Shown here piece after piece: positions 35,510 to 44,002 of a stretch of 64,000 nucleotides of DNA (position 1 is the first letter of the stretch; the number at the start of each line of letters is the position of its first letter). A model generated the notes under the pieces. It saw only the letters and a program-made list of their open reading frames with translations. It was not told the origin of the DNA and did not search any database. Origin of the DNA: CAWHMS01 sp963830495 (lineage in GTDB: Bacteria; Actinomycetota; Actinomycetes; Propionibacteriales; Nocardioidaceae); the NCBI GenBank assembly GCA_963830495.1, contig CAWHMS010000002.1:186001-250000 (forward strand). The letters are read 5' to 3'. The translations under genes and the position numbers were made by a program.

Positions 35510-36025
35510 TCATCGGCGGTAGACGTAGATCACTTCGATGGCGTTGTTGCCGTAGCCGAGTCGGTTCCACGGGGGCACGTCGGGTTGCACGTTGCCGGTG
35601 GCGTCGGTCGCTCTGGCCCGCAGGGTGTGCCGACCCACGTCGATCGAGTCGCAGGTGAAGCTCCAGTCCTGCCACTGGTAGTCGCCTCGGGCTGGTTCGA
35701 GCCGCGCGGGCAGCCAGTCGCCCTCTCCGGTGAGGCTGACGTCCACACGAGCAATCGGGCCGGTGCCGGACCACGCCTTCCCGCGGACTGTGTAGGCATC
35801 GACGTCGAGGGTTGATCCGGGCGCCGGGTCGGTGATCCGGGCGCGTACCCGCATCAGCGTGACGGGCTCGTGGGGTCGGTCGGGCCACTGGTAGATGTAG
35901 TGACCGGTCTGGAACTCGCCGGCGTGCGGCCCGGTGAGGACGTCGAGTCGTTTCAGCCACTTCACGGACGCGACGGCGTACCAGTGGGGGACGATCAGCC
36001 GGAACGGGGCGCCGTGGTCGCGTCC
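35510..36025 (-). pseudogene. C-terminal fragment of a sulfite oxidase-type molybdoenzyme
   Basis: About 171 codons encode the end of a molybdopterin-dependent oxidoreductase: GAPFRLIVPHWYAVASVKWL then KRLDVLTGPHAGEFQTGHY, and the immunoglobulin-like dimerisation domain ending PPWNRLGYGNNAIEVIYVY. The Mo-ligand cysteine and the whole catalytic domain are missing: homology stops abruptly near 36025, about 125 bases from the 3' end of a tRNA-Arg gene. That break is what an integration or excision event at the tRNA would leave. A complete relative is encoded at 52.2 kb. Confidence 0.8.
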
Positions 36026-36150
36026 TTGAGGACTTAAAGTGCTGTCAGAAAGTGCTGTCAAAACAAACAATGTGGCCGCATCCCGGCCTCCTCGGCTGCA
36101 CCACAGCACACAAGTGCCCAGGTCCGCGGGTGCTTTCCGGGATTGGGGTT

Positions 36151-36226
36151 TGGCGCGCTCGGAGGGATTCGAACCCCCAACCTTTTGATCCGTAGTCAAA
36201 TGCTCTATCCGTTGAGCTACGAGCGC
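36151..36226 (-). tRNA. tRNA-Arg (anticodon ACG)
   Basis: The minus strand folds as a complete cloverleaf: acceptor GCGCTCG/CGAGCGC, D arm GCTC/GAGC, anticodon stem TTTGA/TCAAA with loop CTACGGA, and T arm GGGGG-TTCGAAT-CCCTC. CCA is encoded (36151-36153). The sequence just beyond its 3' end carries a truncated gene, as at many integration sites. Confidence 0.95.
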
Positions 36227-36375
36227 CGGTTGTCGTGCGTTGGGTACGGCGAGAGACCGACCACGTGACGCGACCAGCGAGTCTAGCGCCTCCCCCGAAG
36301 GCCGACGAAATCGAACCGGCCCGGCGCTCGCGACCTCTCCGGAGAGCGACAGCTGCCGTTGCGCGTCCCCATTGC

Positions 36376-37416
36376 TCAGCTGGCCCGCGGCTTGGCCGGG
36401 CCGGTTCGGACTGCCTCGACCGCGCGCTGGGTGTCCTCCATGATCAGGTCCATGTTCATGATCGACGCGACCATGAGTCCGGAGGCGGCCGAGGTGATGA
36501 CCTGCTCTTTCACACTGGCGAGGTTGCCGGCGGCGTACACCCCAGGCACAGAGGTCGCCCCCGATGCGTCGGCGACCACGGCCGAGCCGATCACGATACC
36601 TTCGACCACCGCGTCCGCCGTCTCGAGCCCTAGGGCTTCCACCGGCTCGCCGCGTGGCGCCGGCCGCGGCGCCACCACGACTGCCTCGGCGGGCACCAGC
36701 TGGCCATCGGCCAACTGCACGCCGCTCAGCTGATCGTCGGTCACGACGATGGACTCCGCCCGCCCCTCGACCACCGAGATGTCACGCGCGGCGAACTGCT
36801 CCCGCACACTGTCAGCGAACTCCGGAGCGTCGTGCGTCACGACCGATATGTCGTCACTCCATTGCCGCCACATCAGAGCCTGGTGCACGGCCATCGGCCC
36901 GCCGAGTACGACGATCGCCTGGTCGCGCACCTCCCACCCGTGGCAGTAGGGGCAGTGCAGCACGTCGACGCCCCACCGCTCGTCAAGCCCGGACACGGCC
37001 GGCAGCTCGTCGACGAGGCCGCCGGCCAGCAGCACGCGTCGTGCGGCCAGCCGCCCACCCTCGGCCAGGCCGACCAAGAAGACACCGTCGTCACGGCGCT
37101 CGACGCTGACCACCTGACCCGCCCGGACCTCTCCGCCGTACGAGGCCACCTCGTCCCGTCCGAGCGCCAGCAGCGCGCCAGGCTCGGTGCCGTCGCGCGT
37201 CAGGTAGTTGTGCAGGTGCGCGGCCGGCGCGTTGCGCGGCTCGCCGGCATCGATCACCACCACGGACCGCCGAGCCCGGGCCAGGGCCAGAGCGCCACTC
37301 AGTCCCGCTGCGCCACCGCCGACGACCACGACGTCCACGACGTCCGCGCCACCGATGCGATCGACGCCACCGGTCTCCTCCGTGTCGAGCTGCTGATCCC
37401 TCGTCTCTTCGCTCAT
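36376..37416 (-). CDS. Thioredoxin-reductase-like FAD/NAD(P) oxidoreductase
   Basis: A 346-residue pyridine nucleotide-disulfide oxidoreductase of class II. FAD loop VVVVGGGAAGLSGALALARA, redox motif Cys155-Pro-Tyr-Cys158 in HCPYCHGWEV, NAD(P) loop IVVLGGPMAVHQAL and the C-terminal GVYAAGNLASVKEQVI that closes on FAD. The redox pair is in the position used by thioredoxin reductases, although the N-terminal 25 residues are an acidic extension. The physiological partner is unknown. It is divergent from an XRE-cupin regulator 66 bases away, a common actinobacterial arrangement in which the regulator controls the oxidoreductase. Confidence 0.85.
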   Translation of the reverse strand: MSEETRDQQLDTEETGGVDRIGGADVVDVVVVGGGAAGLSGALALARARRSVVVIDAGEPRNAPAAHLHNYLTRDGTEPGALLALGRDEVASYGGEVRAGQVVSVERRDDGVFLVGLAEGGRLAARRVLLAGGLVDELPAVSGLDERWGVDVLHCPYCHGWEVRDQAIVVLGGPMAVHQALMWRQWSDDISVVTHDAPEFADSVREQFAARDISVVEGRAESIVVTDDQLSGVQLADGQLVPAEAVVVAPRPAPRGEPVEALGLETADAVVEGIVIGSAVVADASGATSVPGVYAAGNLASVKEQVITSAASGLMVASIMNMDLIMEDTQRAVEAVRTGPAKPRAS

Positions 37417-37457
37417 GACGTCACCATGCCCGTCCTCATCGCGAGTGCGCAAGTTTC

Positions 37458-37474
37458 TTTGCTGTTCTGGCAAA
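37458..37474. promoter_or_regulatory. Candidate operator dyad of the XRE-cupin regulator
   Basis: TTTGC (37458-37462) and GCAAA (37470-37474) form an inverted repeat with a 7-base centre, located in the 66-base gap between the oxidoreductase and the regulator and only 8 bases before the regulator's ATG. Position fits autoregulation plus control of the divergent gene. Confidence 0.4.
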
Positions 37475-37482
37475 CTGGGGTC

Positions 37483-38100
37483 ATGGCTGACGACGTGGAC
37501 CTGGTGATCGACACCGTAGGGGAGCGATTGCGCAGCGTCCGTGCTCAGAGCGGGACGACGCTCGCGCAGCTGGCGGAGGCGACCGGCATCTCGGTGAGCA
37601 CGCTCTCCCGGCTGGAGTCCGGCCAGCGGCGACCGACGCTCGACCTGCTGCTCAGGCTTGCCCGGGCCCACCAGGTGCCGCTCGACGACCTGGTCGACGT
37701 ACCCCCGACCGGCGATCCCAGGGTGCACGCGCGGCCCTTCACCCGCGGCGACCGAACCTATGTGCCCCTGACCCGGAGACCCGGTGGCCTGCAGGCCTAC
37801 AAGCTGGTCATCCCGCCGACGGTGTGTCCGCTGACGGCGGCCGACCGGCGTACGCATGAAGGCTACGACTGGCTCTACGTGCTCTCCGGCCGGCTGCGGC
37901 TGTTGCTCGGCGACCGCGACCTGGTGCTCGAGCCGGGTGAAGCGGCCGAGTTCGACACCCGTACGCCGCACGCCTTCGAGGCGTCGGGCGACGTACCGGT
38001 CGAGGTGCTGAGCCTGTTCGGGCCGCAAGGCGAGCGTGCCCACGTGCGAGCCAAGCCGGCCCGCCGCCAGCAATCCGAGGACCGGAGCAGCGGCCGGTAA
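37483..38100 (+). CDS. XRE-family regulator with C-terminal cupin domain
   Basis: A 205-residue DNA-binding protein. Residues about 12-66 form the helix-turn-helix (LRSVRAQSGTTLAQLAEATG, ISVSTLSRLESGQRRPTLDL); residues about 105-190 form a cupin barrel (EGYDWLYVLSGRLRLLLGDR, LVLEPGEAAEFDTRTPHAFE) that would sense a small ligand. This architecture is typical of local repressors or activators. It is transcribed divergently from the thioredoxin-reductase-like gene and probably controls it through the dyad in the shared promoter. Confidence 0.9.
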   Translation: MADDVDLVIDTVGERLRSVRAQSGTTLAQLAEATGISVSTLSRLESGQRRPTLDLLLRLARAHQVPLDDLVDVPPTGDPRVHARPFTRGDRTYVPLTRRPGGLQAYKLVIPPTVCPLTAADRRTHEGYDWLYVLSGRLRLLLGDRDLVLEPGEAAEFDTRTPHAFEASGDVPVEVLSLFGPQGERAHVRAKPARRQQSEDRSSGR

Positions 38101-38297
38101 GCGCCACTCCCCTAAGTGCAGCGCTGCTTGTGATCCGGCTCACAAGGGGTGGGTTGGCGCATTGTAGACCCGGCAGCGTAACGTGACCAGACAACCCGTC
38201 CACGAATCACTTGGTGGACACCCATATCCACATCACCGCTGCGAAGCACAGCGGGCGGTGAGCCGCACACCGCGATGCGCGAGAGGGACATAAACGA

Positions 38298-40139
38298 ATG
38301 ACCGCCGAGACGTCGACAGCAACATCCGCCGATCCCCACTCGCCCACCCCGACGTCGCACGCGCGGCTGTCGGCGTGGGTCGACGAAGTAGCGGAGCTCA
38401 CCCAGCCCGACCGCGTCCACTGGTGTGACGGGTCCGAGGCGGAGTGGTCACAGATCACCGACGAGCTGGTCGCCAACGGCACTCTCGTACGCCTCGACCC
38501 CGATAAGAAGCCCAACTCTTTCTGGGCCGCCTCCGACCCCAGCGACGTCGCCCGGGTCGAGGACCGCACCTTCATCTGCTCCCGCGAGGAGAGCGACGCC
38601 GGCCCGACCAACAACTGGATGGCGCCGGAAGAGATGAAGGCCACGATGACCGATCTCTACCGCGGGTCGATGCGTGGCCGCACGATGTACGTCATCCCCT
38701 TCGTCATGGGTCACCTCGAGGCTGAGCACCCGATGTTCGGCATCGAGATCACCGACTCGGCGTACGTCGTCGCCTCGATGCGGATCATGTCGCGCATGGG
38801 CGCCAACGTGCTCCGCCGGATCGAGGAGCTCGGCGACGAGGCCGACTACGTGCCCTGCATCCACTCCGTGGGTATGCCGCTCGAGCCCGGCCAGCAGGAC
38901 GTCGCCTGGCCCTGCAGCGACACGAAGTACATCAGCCACTTCCCGGAGGAGCGCGCCATCTGGAGCTACGGCTCCGGCTACGGCGGCAACTCGCTGCTCG
39001 GCAAGAAGTGCTACGCCCTGCGCATCGCGTCGGCCAAGGCCCGCGACGAGGGCTGGATGGCCGAGCACATGCTCATCCTCAAGCTCACCTCCCCGCACGG
39101 CTCCGTGAAGTACATGGCAGCGGCCTTCCCCAGTGCCTGCGGCAAGACCAACCTCGCGATGCTCGCTCCTTCGATCCCCGGCTGGAAGGTCGAGACACTC
39201 GGCGACGACATTGCCTGGATGCGATTCGGTGACGACGGTCGGCTGTACGCCGTCAACCCCGAGTTCGGCTTCTTCGGCGTCGCACCCGGCACCAACCAGA
39301 AGACCAACCCCAACGCGATCCGCACCATCGACCACGGCAACTCGATGTTCACCAACGTCGCTCTCACCGACGACGGCGACATCTGGTGGGAGGGCATGGA
39401 GAACGAGCCCGCTCACGCCACCTCGTGGAAGAAGCAGTCCTGGACCCCTGGCTCCAACGAGCTCTCCAGCCACCCGAACAGCCGCTACTGCACGCCGATC
39501 AAGCAGTGCCCGATCCTCGCGCCCGAGTACGACGACCCGCGCGGCGTACCGATCGACGCGATCCTCTTCGGCGGCCGCCGCAAGACCACGGTCCCACTGG
39601 TCACGGAAGCACGTGACTGGGTGCACGGCACGTTCATGGGCGCCACGCTGTCGTCCGAGACGACCGCCGCGGCGACCGGGAAGGTCGGCGTCGTACGCCG
39701 CGACCCGATGGCGATGCTGCCCTTCATCGGCTACAACGCCGCCGACTACTTCAACCACTGGATCACGGTCGGCAAGGAGCACGACGCCGACAAGCTGCCG
39801 CGGATCTTCTACGTCAACTGGTTCCGTCGCGACGACGACGGCGGCTTCCTCTGGCCCGGCTTCGGTGAGAACAGCCGGGTGCTCAAGTGGATCGTGGAGC
39901 GCATCGAGGGCACCGCGGCGGCGGTCGAGACACCGATCGGTCACGTGCCGACCCCCGAGTCACTCGACATCGAGGGCCTGGACATGACGCGAGAGGACCT
40001 CGAGGCAGCGCTGGCGGTCGACCCGACGGAGTGGCGCGAGGAGATCCCGCAGATCACCGAGTGGTTCGACAAGTTCGGTGACAAGCTGCCGACCGTGCTC
40101 TGGACCGAGCTGGACGGCCTCAAGGCGCGGCTGGGCTGA
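38298..40139 (+). CDS. pckG: Phosphoenolpyruvate carboxykinase (GTP)
   Basis: A 613-residue gluconeogenic enzyme converting oxaloacetate and GTP to phosphoenolpyruvate, CO2 and GDP. The GTP-type enzyme is identified by its size and by the kinase-1a loop FPSACGKTN near residues 276-284, the kinase-2 region GDDIAWMRFG, the nucleotide-binding stretch NPNAIRTIDHG, and FGGRRKTTVPLVTEA then NWFRRDDDGGFLWPG. GAGAGGGA precedes the ATG. The 197-base leader contains GTGGA-x8-TCCAC near 38212, which could be an operator. A strong hairpin follows the gene, so it is monocistronic. Confidence 0.97.
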   Translation: MTAETSTATSADPHSPTPTSHARLSAWVDEVAELTQPDRVHWCDGSEAEWSQITDELVANGTLVRLDPDKKPNSFWAASDPSDVARVEDRTFICSREESDAGPTNNWMAPEEMKATMTDLYRGSMRGRTMYVIPFVMGHLEAEHPMFGIEITDSAYVVASMRIMSRMGANVLRRIEELGDEADYVPCIHSVGMPLEPGQQDVAWPCSDTKYISHFPEERAIWSYGSGYGGNSLLGKKCYALRIASAKARDEGWMAEHMLILKLTSPHGSVKYMAAAFPSACGKTNLAMLAPSIPGWKVETLGDDIAWMRFGDDGRLYAVNPEFGFFGVAPGTNQKTNPNAIRTIDHGNSMFTNVALTDDGDIWWEGMENEPAHATSWKKQSWTPGSNELSSHPNSRYCTPIKQCPILAPEYDDPRGVPIDAILFGGRRKTTVPLVTEARDWVHGTFMGATLSSETTAAATGKVGVVRRDPMAMLPFIGYNAADYFNHWITVGKEHDADKLPRIFYVNWFRRDDDGGFLWPGFGENSRVLKWIVERIEGTAAAVETPIGHVPTPESLDIEGLDMTREDLEAALAVDPTEWREEIPQITEWFDKFGDKLPTVLWTELDGLKARLG

Positions 40140-40220
40140 TTTTCTCAGGTTCTACCCTCGACAAGACTCGCTCCGCGGACCAGACTGGGCCCGGAACGCG
40201 GCAAGAAGCAGCAAGATAAC

Positions 40221-40253
40221 GGAGTCCCTCACCTCGAGCAGGTGAGGGGCTCC
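40221..40253 (+). terminator. Hairpin terminator after pckG
   Basis: GGAGTCCCTCACCT (40221-40234) pairs with AGGTGAGGGGCTCC (40240-40253) over 14 bp, one of them G-T, around a 5-base loop. It lies 81 bases past the pckG stop. The 260 bases that follow hold nothing else I can support before the next hairpin. Confidence 0.75.
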
Positions 40254-40513
40254 ACCTCGTGTGGCGCGTTAGCAGCACCTGCGGCCATGGGAAGAGGAAC
40301 GCTCCGGTCGACGTACGGTCCGCCGGTGTGCCGGTGTCCTGCGCACCATGGGGCTCGACCTGGCTGGTGAGGCGGCCGTCCGCGTGCCCCGGATTGGCGC
40401 TCGCTCCCCGCGTGAGTGCATCTCCTCCGCGTGGCCGACCGGGCAAACCAGGCATACCCGTCCGGTCAGGGGTCAGTCGCGCGGAGGAGCTGGGAGACAC
40501 CGGACCGAGATGT

Positions 40514-40549
40514 GCCGCGGGGCCTCCACCTCTGGCGAAGCCCCGCGGC
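40514..40549 (-). terminator. Hairpin terminator downstream of tRNA-Ser
   Basis: GCCGCGGGGC (40514-40523) and GCCCCGCGGC (40540-40549) form a perfect 10-bp stem a few bases beyond the 3' end of the minus-strand tRNA-Ser gene. No T tract is present. Confidence 0.65.
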
Positions 40550-40555
40550 GTACGG

Positions 40556-40643
40556 CGGAGGTGGCGGGATTTGAACCCGCGAGAGGGGATTACCCTCAAC
40601 CCGCTTAGCAGGCGGGCGCACTAGGCCACTATGCGACACCTCC
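40556..40643 (-). tRNA. tRNA-Ser (anticodon GCU)
   Basis: An 88-base class II tRNA: acceptor GGAGGTG/CACCTCC, anticodon region CCCGCCTGCTAAGCGGG with GCT as anticodon, a long variable arm typical of serine tRNAs, and T loop GGTTCAAATCC. The 3' CCA is not encoded. Confidence 0.95.
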
Positions 40644-40877
40644 ACGCACCGGCTATGGCGCCGCCACAGACTACCGGTGCTTCGTCGCCGTACTCCAATC
40701 GCGACACGGCGGGGTCGCCTCCCGTGGGAGCGCCACCGCAGTCGGCGGGCTCCACATGGCAGATGGTCGCCTCACCAGGCGCGTTTGCCATGCCCGCGGT
40801 CCGTTTGCCTTGTTCACATGGCACCCGGCGGGGTTCGGGCGCGGCGTGGGGCGCGTCGGGAGCCCAGTGCGTCAGGA

Positions 40878-41339
40878 TCAGTCGAGCCGCCGGTACCCGT
40901 GCGCGGCGTTGAGCCGGTCGTGGATCTCTCGTTGCGCTTCGGTAGCCCGGGCTCCGAGCAGCGTGACCGGGACGATCGACGTACGGCCATCATCGAGCGC
41001 CAGCACGACCAACGGACCCTGGGGCGAGTCGCGGGTCTGCACACCGCCGACGCTGCGCCATCGCGCGGCCGACACCGCTGAGGCGGGCACGTGATGCACC
41101 GAGTAGCCCTCGGTCGACAGCGCCAGCAGCCGAGGCGGCCGCGCGACGAGCAGCGTGAGCGCCAGCAGAGCGACGACGGCCAGTGCCACCGCACCGCCGA
41201 TCACGCCGGCGGGTAGGTCGATCAGCGCCCCGGCGACCACCCCCACGAGCAGCACGGCCCCGAGCGCGAAGACCGAGCGGCCGAAGACGCGCAGCACGAC
41301 GGCCCGGCTCATCCGGTACGTCGTCGACTCGGCAGTCAC
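40878..41339 (-). CDS. Two-helix membrane protein with PH-like domain
   Basis: A 153-residue protein, GTG start with AGGAG 8 bases upstream. Two adjacent transmembrane helices (VFALGAVLLVGVVAGALIDL and VIGGAVALAVVALLALTLLV) are followed by a soluble domain (RLLALSTEGYSVHHVPASAV, RWRSVGGVQTRDS, PLVVLALDDGRTSIVPVTLL) that has the strand order of bacterial PH-like domains. No function is known. It lies between two tRNA-Ser genes on the same strand. Confidence 0.75.
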   Translation of the reverse strand: MTAESTTYRMSRAVVLRVFGRSVFALGAVLLVGVVAGALIDLPAGVIGGAVALAVVALLALTLLVARPPRLLALSTEGYSVHHVPASAVSAARWRSVGGVQTRDSPQGPLVVLALDDGRTSIVPVTLLGARATEAQREIHDRLNAAHGYRRLD

Positions 41340-41360
41340 TGTGCTGGCTCCTGTCTGGCG

Positions 41361-41416
41361 GTCAGGATTCGTCCGCGAATTCCCGCGAGACCGCCCCGCG
41401 GGACTTCGGACGAATC
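41361..41416. repeat. Dispersed palindrome, GGATTCGTCCG family, copy 1
   Basis: GATTCGTCCG (41366-41375) is exactly complementary to CGGACGAATC (41407-41416). GTCAGGATTCGTCCG at its left is identical to the opening of two further copies at 58.5 kb. Confidence 0.75.
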
Positions 41417-41438
41417 AACACGGCGTCGAGCACTCGGG

Positions 41439-41529
41439 CGGAGAGGGCGGGATTTGAACCCGCGGCTGACATCACTGCCAGCGACCGCTTTCAAGGCGGT
41501 TCCGATAGGCCGCTCCGGCACCTCTCCCG
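41439..41529 (-). tRNA. tRNA-Ser (anticodon UGA)
   Basis: A 91-base class II tRNA: acceptor GGAGAGG/CCTCTCC, anticodon stem-loop ACCGCCTTGAAAGCGGT with TGA as anticodon, a long variable arm and T loop GGTTCAAATCC. CCA is not encoded. Confidence 0.95.
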
Positions 41530-41598
41530 GGTACGCCGTAGGGCATACCGGCGCAGATTCTTCCACCGCCACCGAGCCGCGGCCAAACCCCACCCCAC

Positions 41599-41614
41599 CC
41601 GCCGACTTGTCAGA
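41599..41614. repeat. Half copy of the TGTCAGAA palindrome family
   Basis: CCGCCGACTTGTCAGA is identical over 16 bases to the left flank and arm of copy 1 at 8601. No complementary right arm is preserved; TCCGACC about 40 bases on may be its remains. Confidence 0.5.
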
Positions 41615-41658
41615 CTCACAGCCGGGTTCCGGCGTGCCGTCACTCCGACCAGACCACG

Positions 41659-43005
41659 TCACAGCAAGGGCGCGAAGCGCGGCGGCTCTGGCCGCTGGAG
41701 TTCGACGTCCGCGGCGGACGCCGCTCGACGGCCACCGCCGCCGGTCAACAGGCGGTCAGCGGTGATGAGCACCAGACCCAGAGCCACCCCGATGACGACG
41801 TCGTAGCCGGTCGCCAGCAGCGTCGGGAGAGGATCGGAGCCGACCTGGAGGAACGCCGTGGCAACCGCGGTCACGCCCAGGGCTCCGAAGGCGCACATCC
41901 ACCAGCCCTGGCGTCGCCGAGCTCTCGTGGCCACCCCCCACAGCAAGATCGGGAAAGCGACCAGTGCCTCGATGGGTCGGGGTACGGCGCCGGCGTGCTC
42001 CGACAGCCACAGCTCGGCGTCGTTGATCCCCTGCACGATGTCTGGGGATCCCCACTCGTTGACAGCCCGGGTGTAGATCACCGACAGGCCGATCAGCACA
42101 GTGCCGATCAGGATCAGCAGGAGCCCACGGCGACCGAGACTGCCCGCGCCGAGTCCGAGGCGCCAGGCCAACACGAAGCCCGCAATCAGCACCGCGGACA
42201 TGACCAGCACGCGGAATCGCAGCATCCGGAGCTCGACGTCGTACCCACCCAGCACGACCGCGCCGATCAGCCCGATGCCCACTGCGATCAGGACCTCGCG
42301 TGCGGCGCGCAGGCCAGGCGCAGGCCTGGTCAGCAGCGCGCCGAGGAGGCCGTACGTCATGGCTGTCACCACCGCCGCCCCCGCCAGCGCCCAGTTCTCG
42401 GGGAAGGCGACTGCGCAGCCAAGCAGTGTCGCGGCAAAGAGCCCCACGAGCAGCAGCTGGCCCCCGCAGCGCCTGGTCAGCACCAGGATGGCGACCCAGG
42501 TCGCCACCGCCGCCCCGACCCGGGCAGCGACATCCGGTACGCCGAGCCATCCCGCGCGTTCGGCGAAGCCCAGTCCGGCGGCCACCACTCCGGCGGCCCA
42601 GAGCAGAGCACCGAGGGCCACGAGCGCCTTCCACCCGGCACCGACGGGCATCGCCGAGGGCTGCTCTGCAGCCGCTCTCGCTGTTGCAGCGCGATGACCT
42701 ACCGCGGGGCTGGCACGGCGATCGGCGCCACGGGCGGGCGATCGGGGCGTCGTCATGTGTCCATCGCTCGCATGCGCCCCGAGGCCTCGCCGGGGAGCCT
42801 GGGCAGCGCGGCCGCCATCCGCCTCGCTGCGATGCTGCTCGACGTCGCGCTGCTCGACATCGGGCGCGTCTGGTTTGGGCTCGAGGCGCTGTTGCGCTTC
42901 GAGGCGTCGGCGCTCGGATCGCTCCCGCTTGCGGGCCGCCCGTGGCGACTCGGCGCGCCGACGACCACCGACCTGCCGCTGCTGGTCGGGCCGAGACTCA
43001 GACAC
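41659..43005 (-). CDS. Polytopic membrane protein of unknown function
   Basis: About 448 residues from GTG at 43005, which has AAGGA six bases upstream. The first 125 residues are hydrophilic and very rich in Arg, Gln and Glu (RRRAESPRAARKRERSERRR), a cytoplasmic disordered tail; the rest has about ten hydrophobic segments, for example KALVALGALLWAAGVVAAGL, EVLIAVGIGLIGAVVLGGYD and GLLLILIGTVLIGLSVIYTR. The loop PDIVQGINDAELWLSEHAGA between helices is the least hydrophobic conserved-looking patch. No transporter or enzyme family is recognised. Confidence 0.7.
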   Translation of the reverse strand: MSESRPDQQRQVGGRRRAESPRAARKRERSERRRLEAQQRLEPKPDAPDVEQRDVEQHRSEADGGRAAQAPRRGLGAHASDGHMTTPRSPARGADRRASPAVGHRAATARAAAEQPSAMPVGAGWKALVALGALLWAAGVVAAGLGFAERAGWLGVPDVAARVGAAVATWVAILVLTRRCGGQLLLVGLFAATLLGCAVAFPENWALAGAAVVTAMTYGLLGALLTRPAPGLRAAREVLIAVGIGLIGAVVLGGYDVELRMLRFRVLVMSAVLIAGFVLAWRLGLGAGSLGRRGLLLILIGTVLIGLSVIYTRAVNEWGSPDIVQGINDAELWLSEHAGAVPRPIEALVAFPILLWGVATRARRRQGWWMCAFGALGVTAVATAFLQVGSDPLPTLLATGYDVVIGVALGLVLITADRLLTGGGGRRAASAADVELQRPEPPRFAPLL

Positions 43006-43134
43006 GGGTGATTCCTTGTTGCTCAGAGCTGCGGGGCTTCTCGGACGTGACAACGTTGGTAACCCGGGATCCGTCGCCGCGCCCGGTGGTGCCGCGGACG
43101 AGTATCTCACGGCTGGACTGTCCCGACTCGCCCC

Positions 43135-43920
43135 TCAGCCCCCGAGTCGGCGGTTGGCCAGTGAGGGGTTGTGCGCACGCACGGCGGCGATCCGCTCCGA
43201 AGTCAGCTCTGCCGTGGCGACACCCGTCTGCTCGCCCAGCGCCACCACCTGCACGCCCATCGGATCCACGATCATGCTGGCTCCGCAGTAGGTCCGGCCG
43301 TTCTGGGCGGCGCCGACGACGTACACCGTGTTCTCGATCGCGCGGGCGCGGATCAAGGTGGCCCAATGGTCCTCCTTCAGTGCGCCGCGCACCCACGCAG
43401 CGGGCACGAGTAGGACATCGGCCCCGGTATCGACGAGCATCCGGGCGAACTCGGGAAACCGGAGGTCGTAGCACGTCATGAGCCCGAGGGTCAGTTCCTG
43501 CAGAGGCAGCACCACGGGTGTCACGTCGCCCGGCATGAGGCGGTCGGACTCCTGGTATCCGAACGAGTCGTAGAGGTGCGCCTTGCGGTACGCCGCCTGC
43601 ACTGCACCGTCCGGTCCGACGGCTACGACGGTGTTATAGGGCCGCTCCGGATCGGCCGAGCTCTCGAACATGCCCGCCACGATCGGCGCTCCGGCCTCAT
43701 GGGCGAGGGTGCCGAGTCCGGCCACGAAGTCGCCGTCGAGACCCTGCGCCGCCGGACCGAGCGAGATCTCGCCACCACCGAAGTCGTGCATGGCCGCCTC
43801 GGGCACCACGATCAGGTCCGGCTCGCTGCTCGCGGTCTCGCGCACCAGCCGACCAACGGCCTCGAGGTTGGCCTCGACGTCCGTACCGGCGGCGAACTGG
43901 ACGACCGAGACCCGCACCAT
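43135..43920 (-). CDS. Carbon-nitrogen hydrolase (nitrilase superfamily)
   Basis: A 261-residue cytoplasmic amidohydrolase. The catalytic triad Glu41 (LIVVPEAAM), Lys113 (YRKAHLYDSFGY) and Cys150 (GLMTCYDLRFPEFAR) is complete and correctly spaced. The RKAHLYDSFGYQES loop resembles omega-amidase and Nit-type members that deaminate alpha-ketoglutaramate or deaminated glutathione; the substrate is not certain. ATG at 43920 is chosen because homology starts with VRVSVVQFAAG. Transcribed on the minus strand after the membrane protein's opposite end, with a 129-base gap to that gene. Confidence 0.9.
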   Translation of the reverse strand: MVRVSVVQFAAGTDVEANLEAVGRLVRETASSEPDLIVVPEAAMHDFGGGEISLGPAAQGLDGDFVAGLGTLAHEAGAPIVAGMFESSADPERPYNTVVAVGPDGAVQAAYRKAHLYDSFGYQESDRLMPGDVTPVVLPLQELTLGLMTCYDLRFPEFARMLVDTGADVLLVPAAWVRGALKEDHWATLIRARAIENTVYVVGAAQNGRTYCGASMIVDPMGVQVVALGEQTGVATAELTSERIAAVRAHNPSLANRRLGG

Positions 43921-44002
43921 CGTCCCAGTGTGCATCAGTGCTCCGTGCTAGGTCCGGGACGCGGGTCGCAGCGCGCGTATGGCGCGGTGCCATGATCGAC
44001 GC

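Noticed and set aside
36151..36226. Direct repeat of the tRNA-Arg 3' end marking the far end of an integrated element
   Set aside because: No second copy of the T-arm and acceptor sequence was found in the 29-36 kb stretch by eye; the island idea therefore rests on broken genes only.
36832..37482. Longer N-terminus for the XRE-cupin regulator
   Set aside because: The upstream frame overlaps the oxidoreductase on the other strand and has no regulator-like sequence; the helix-turn-helix starts normally after ATG 37483.
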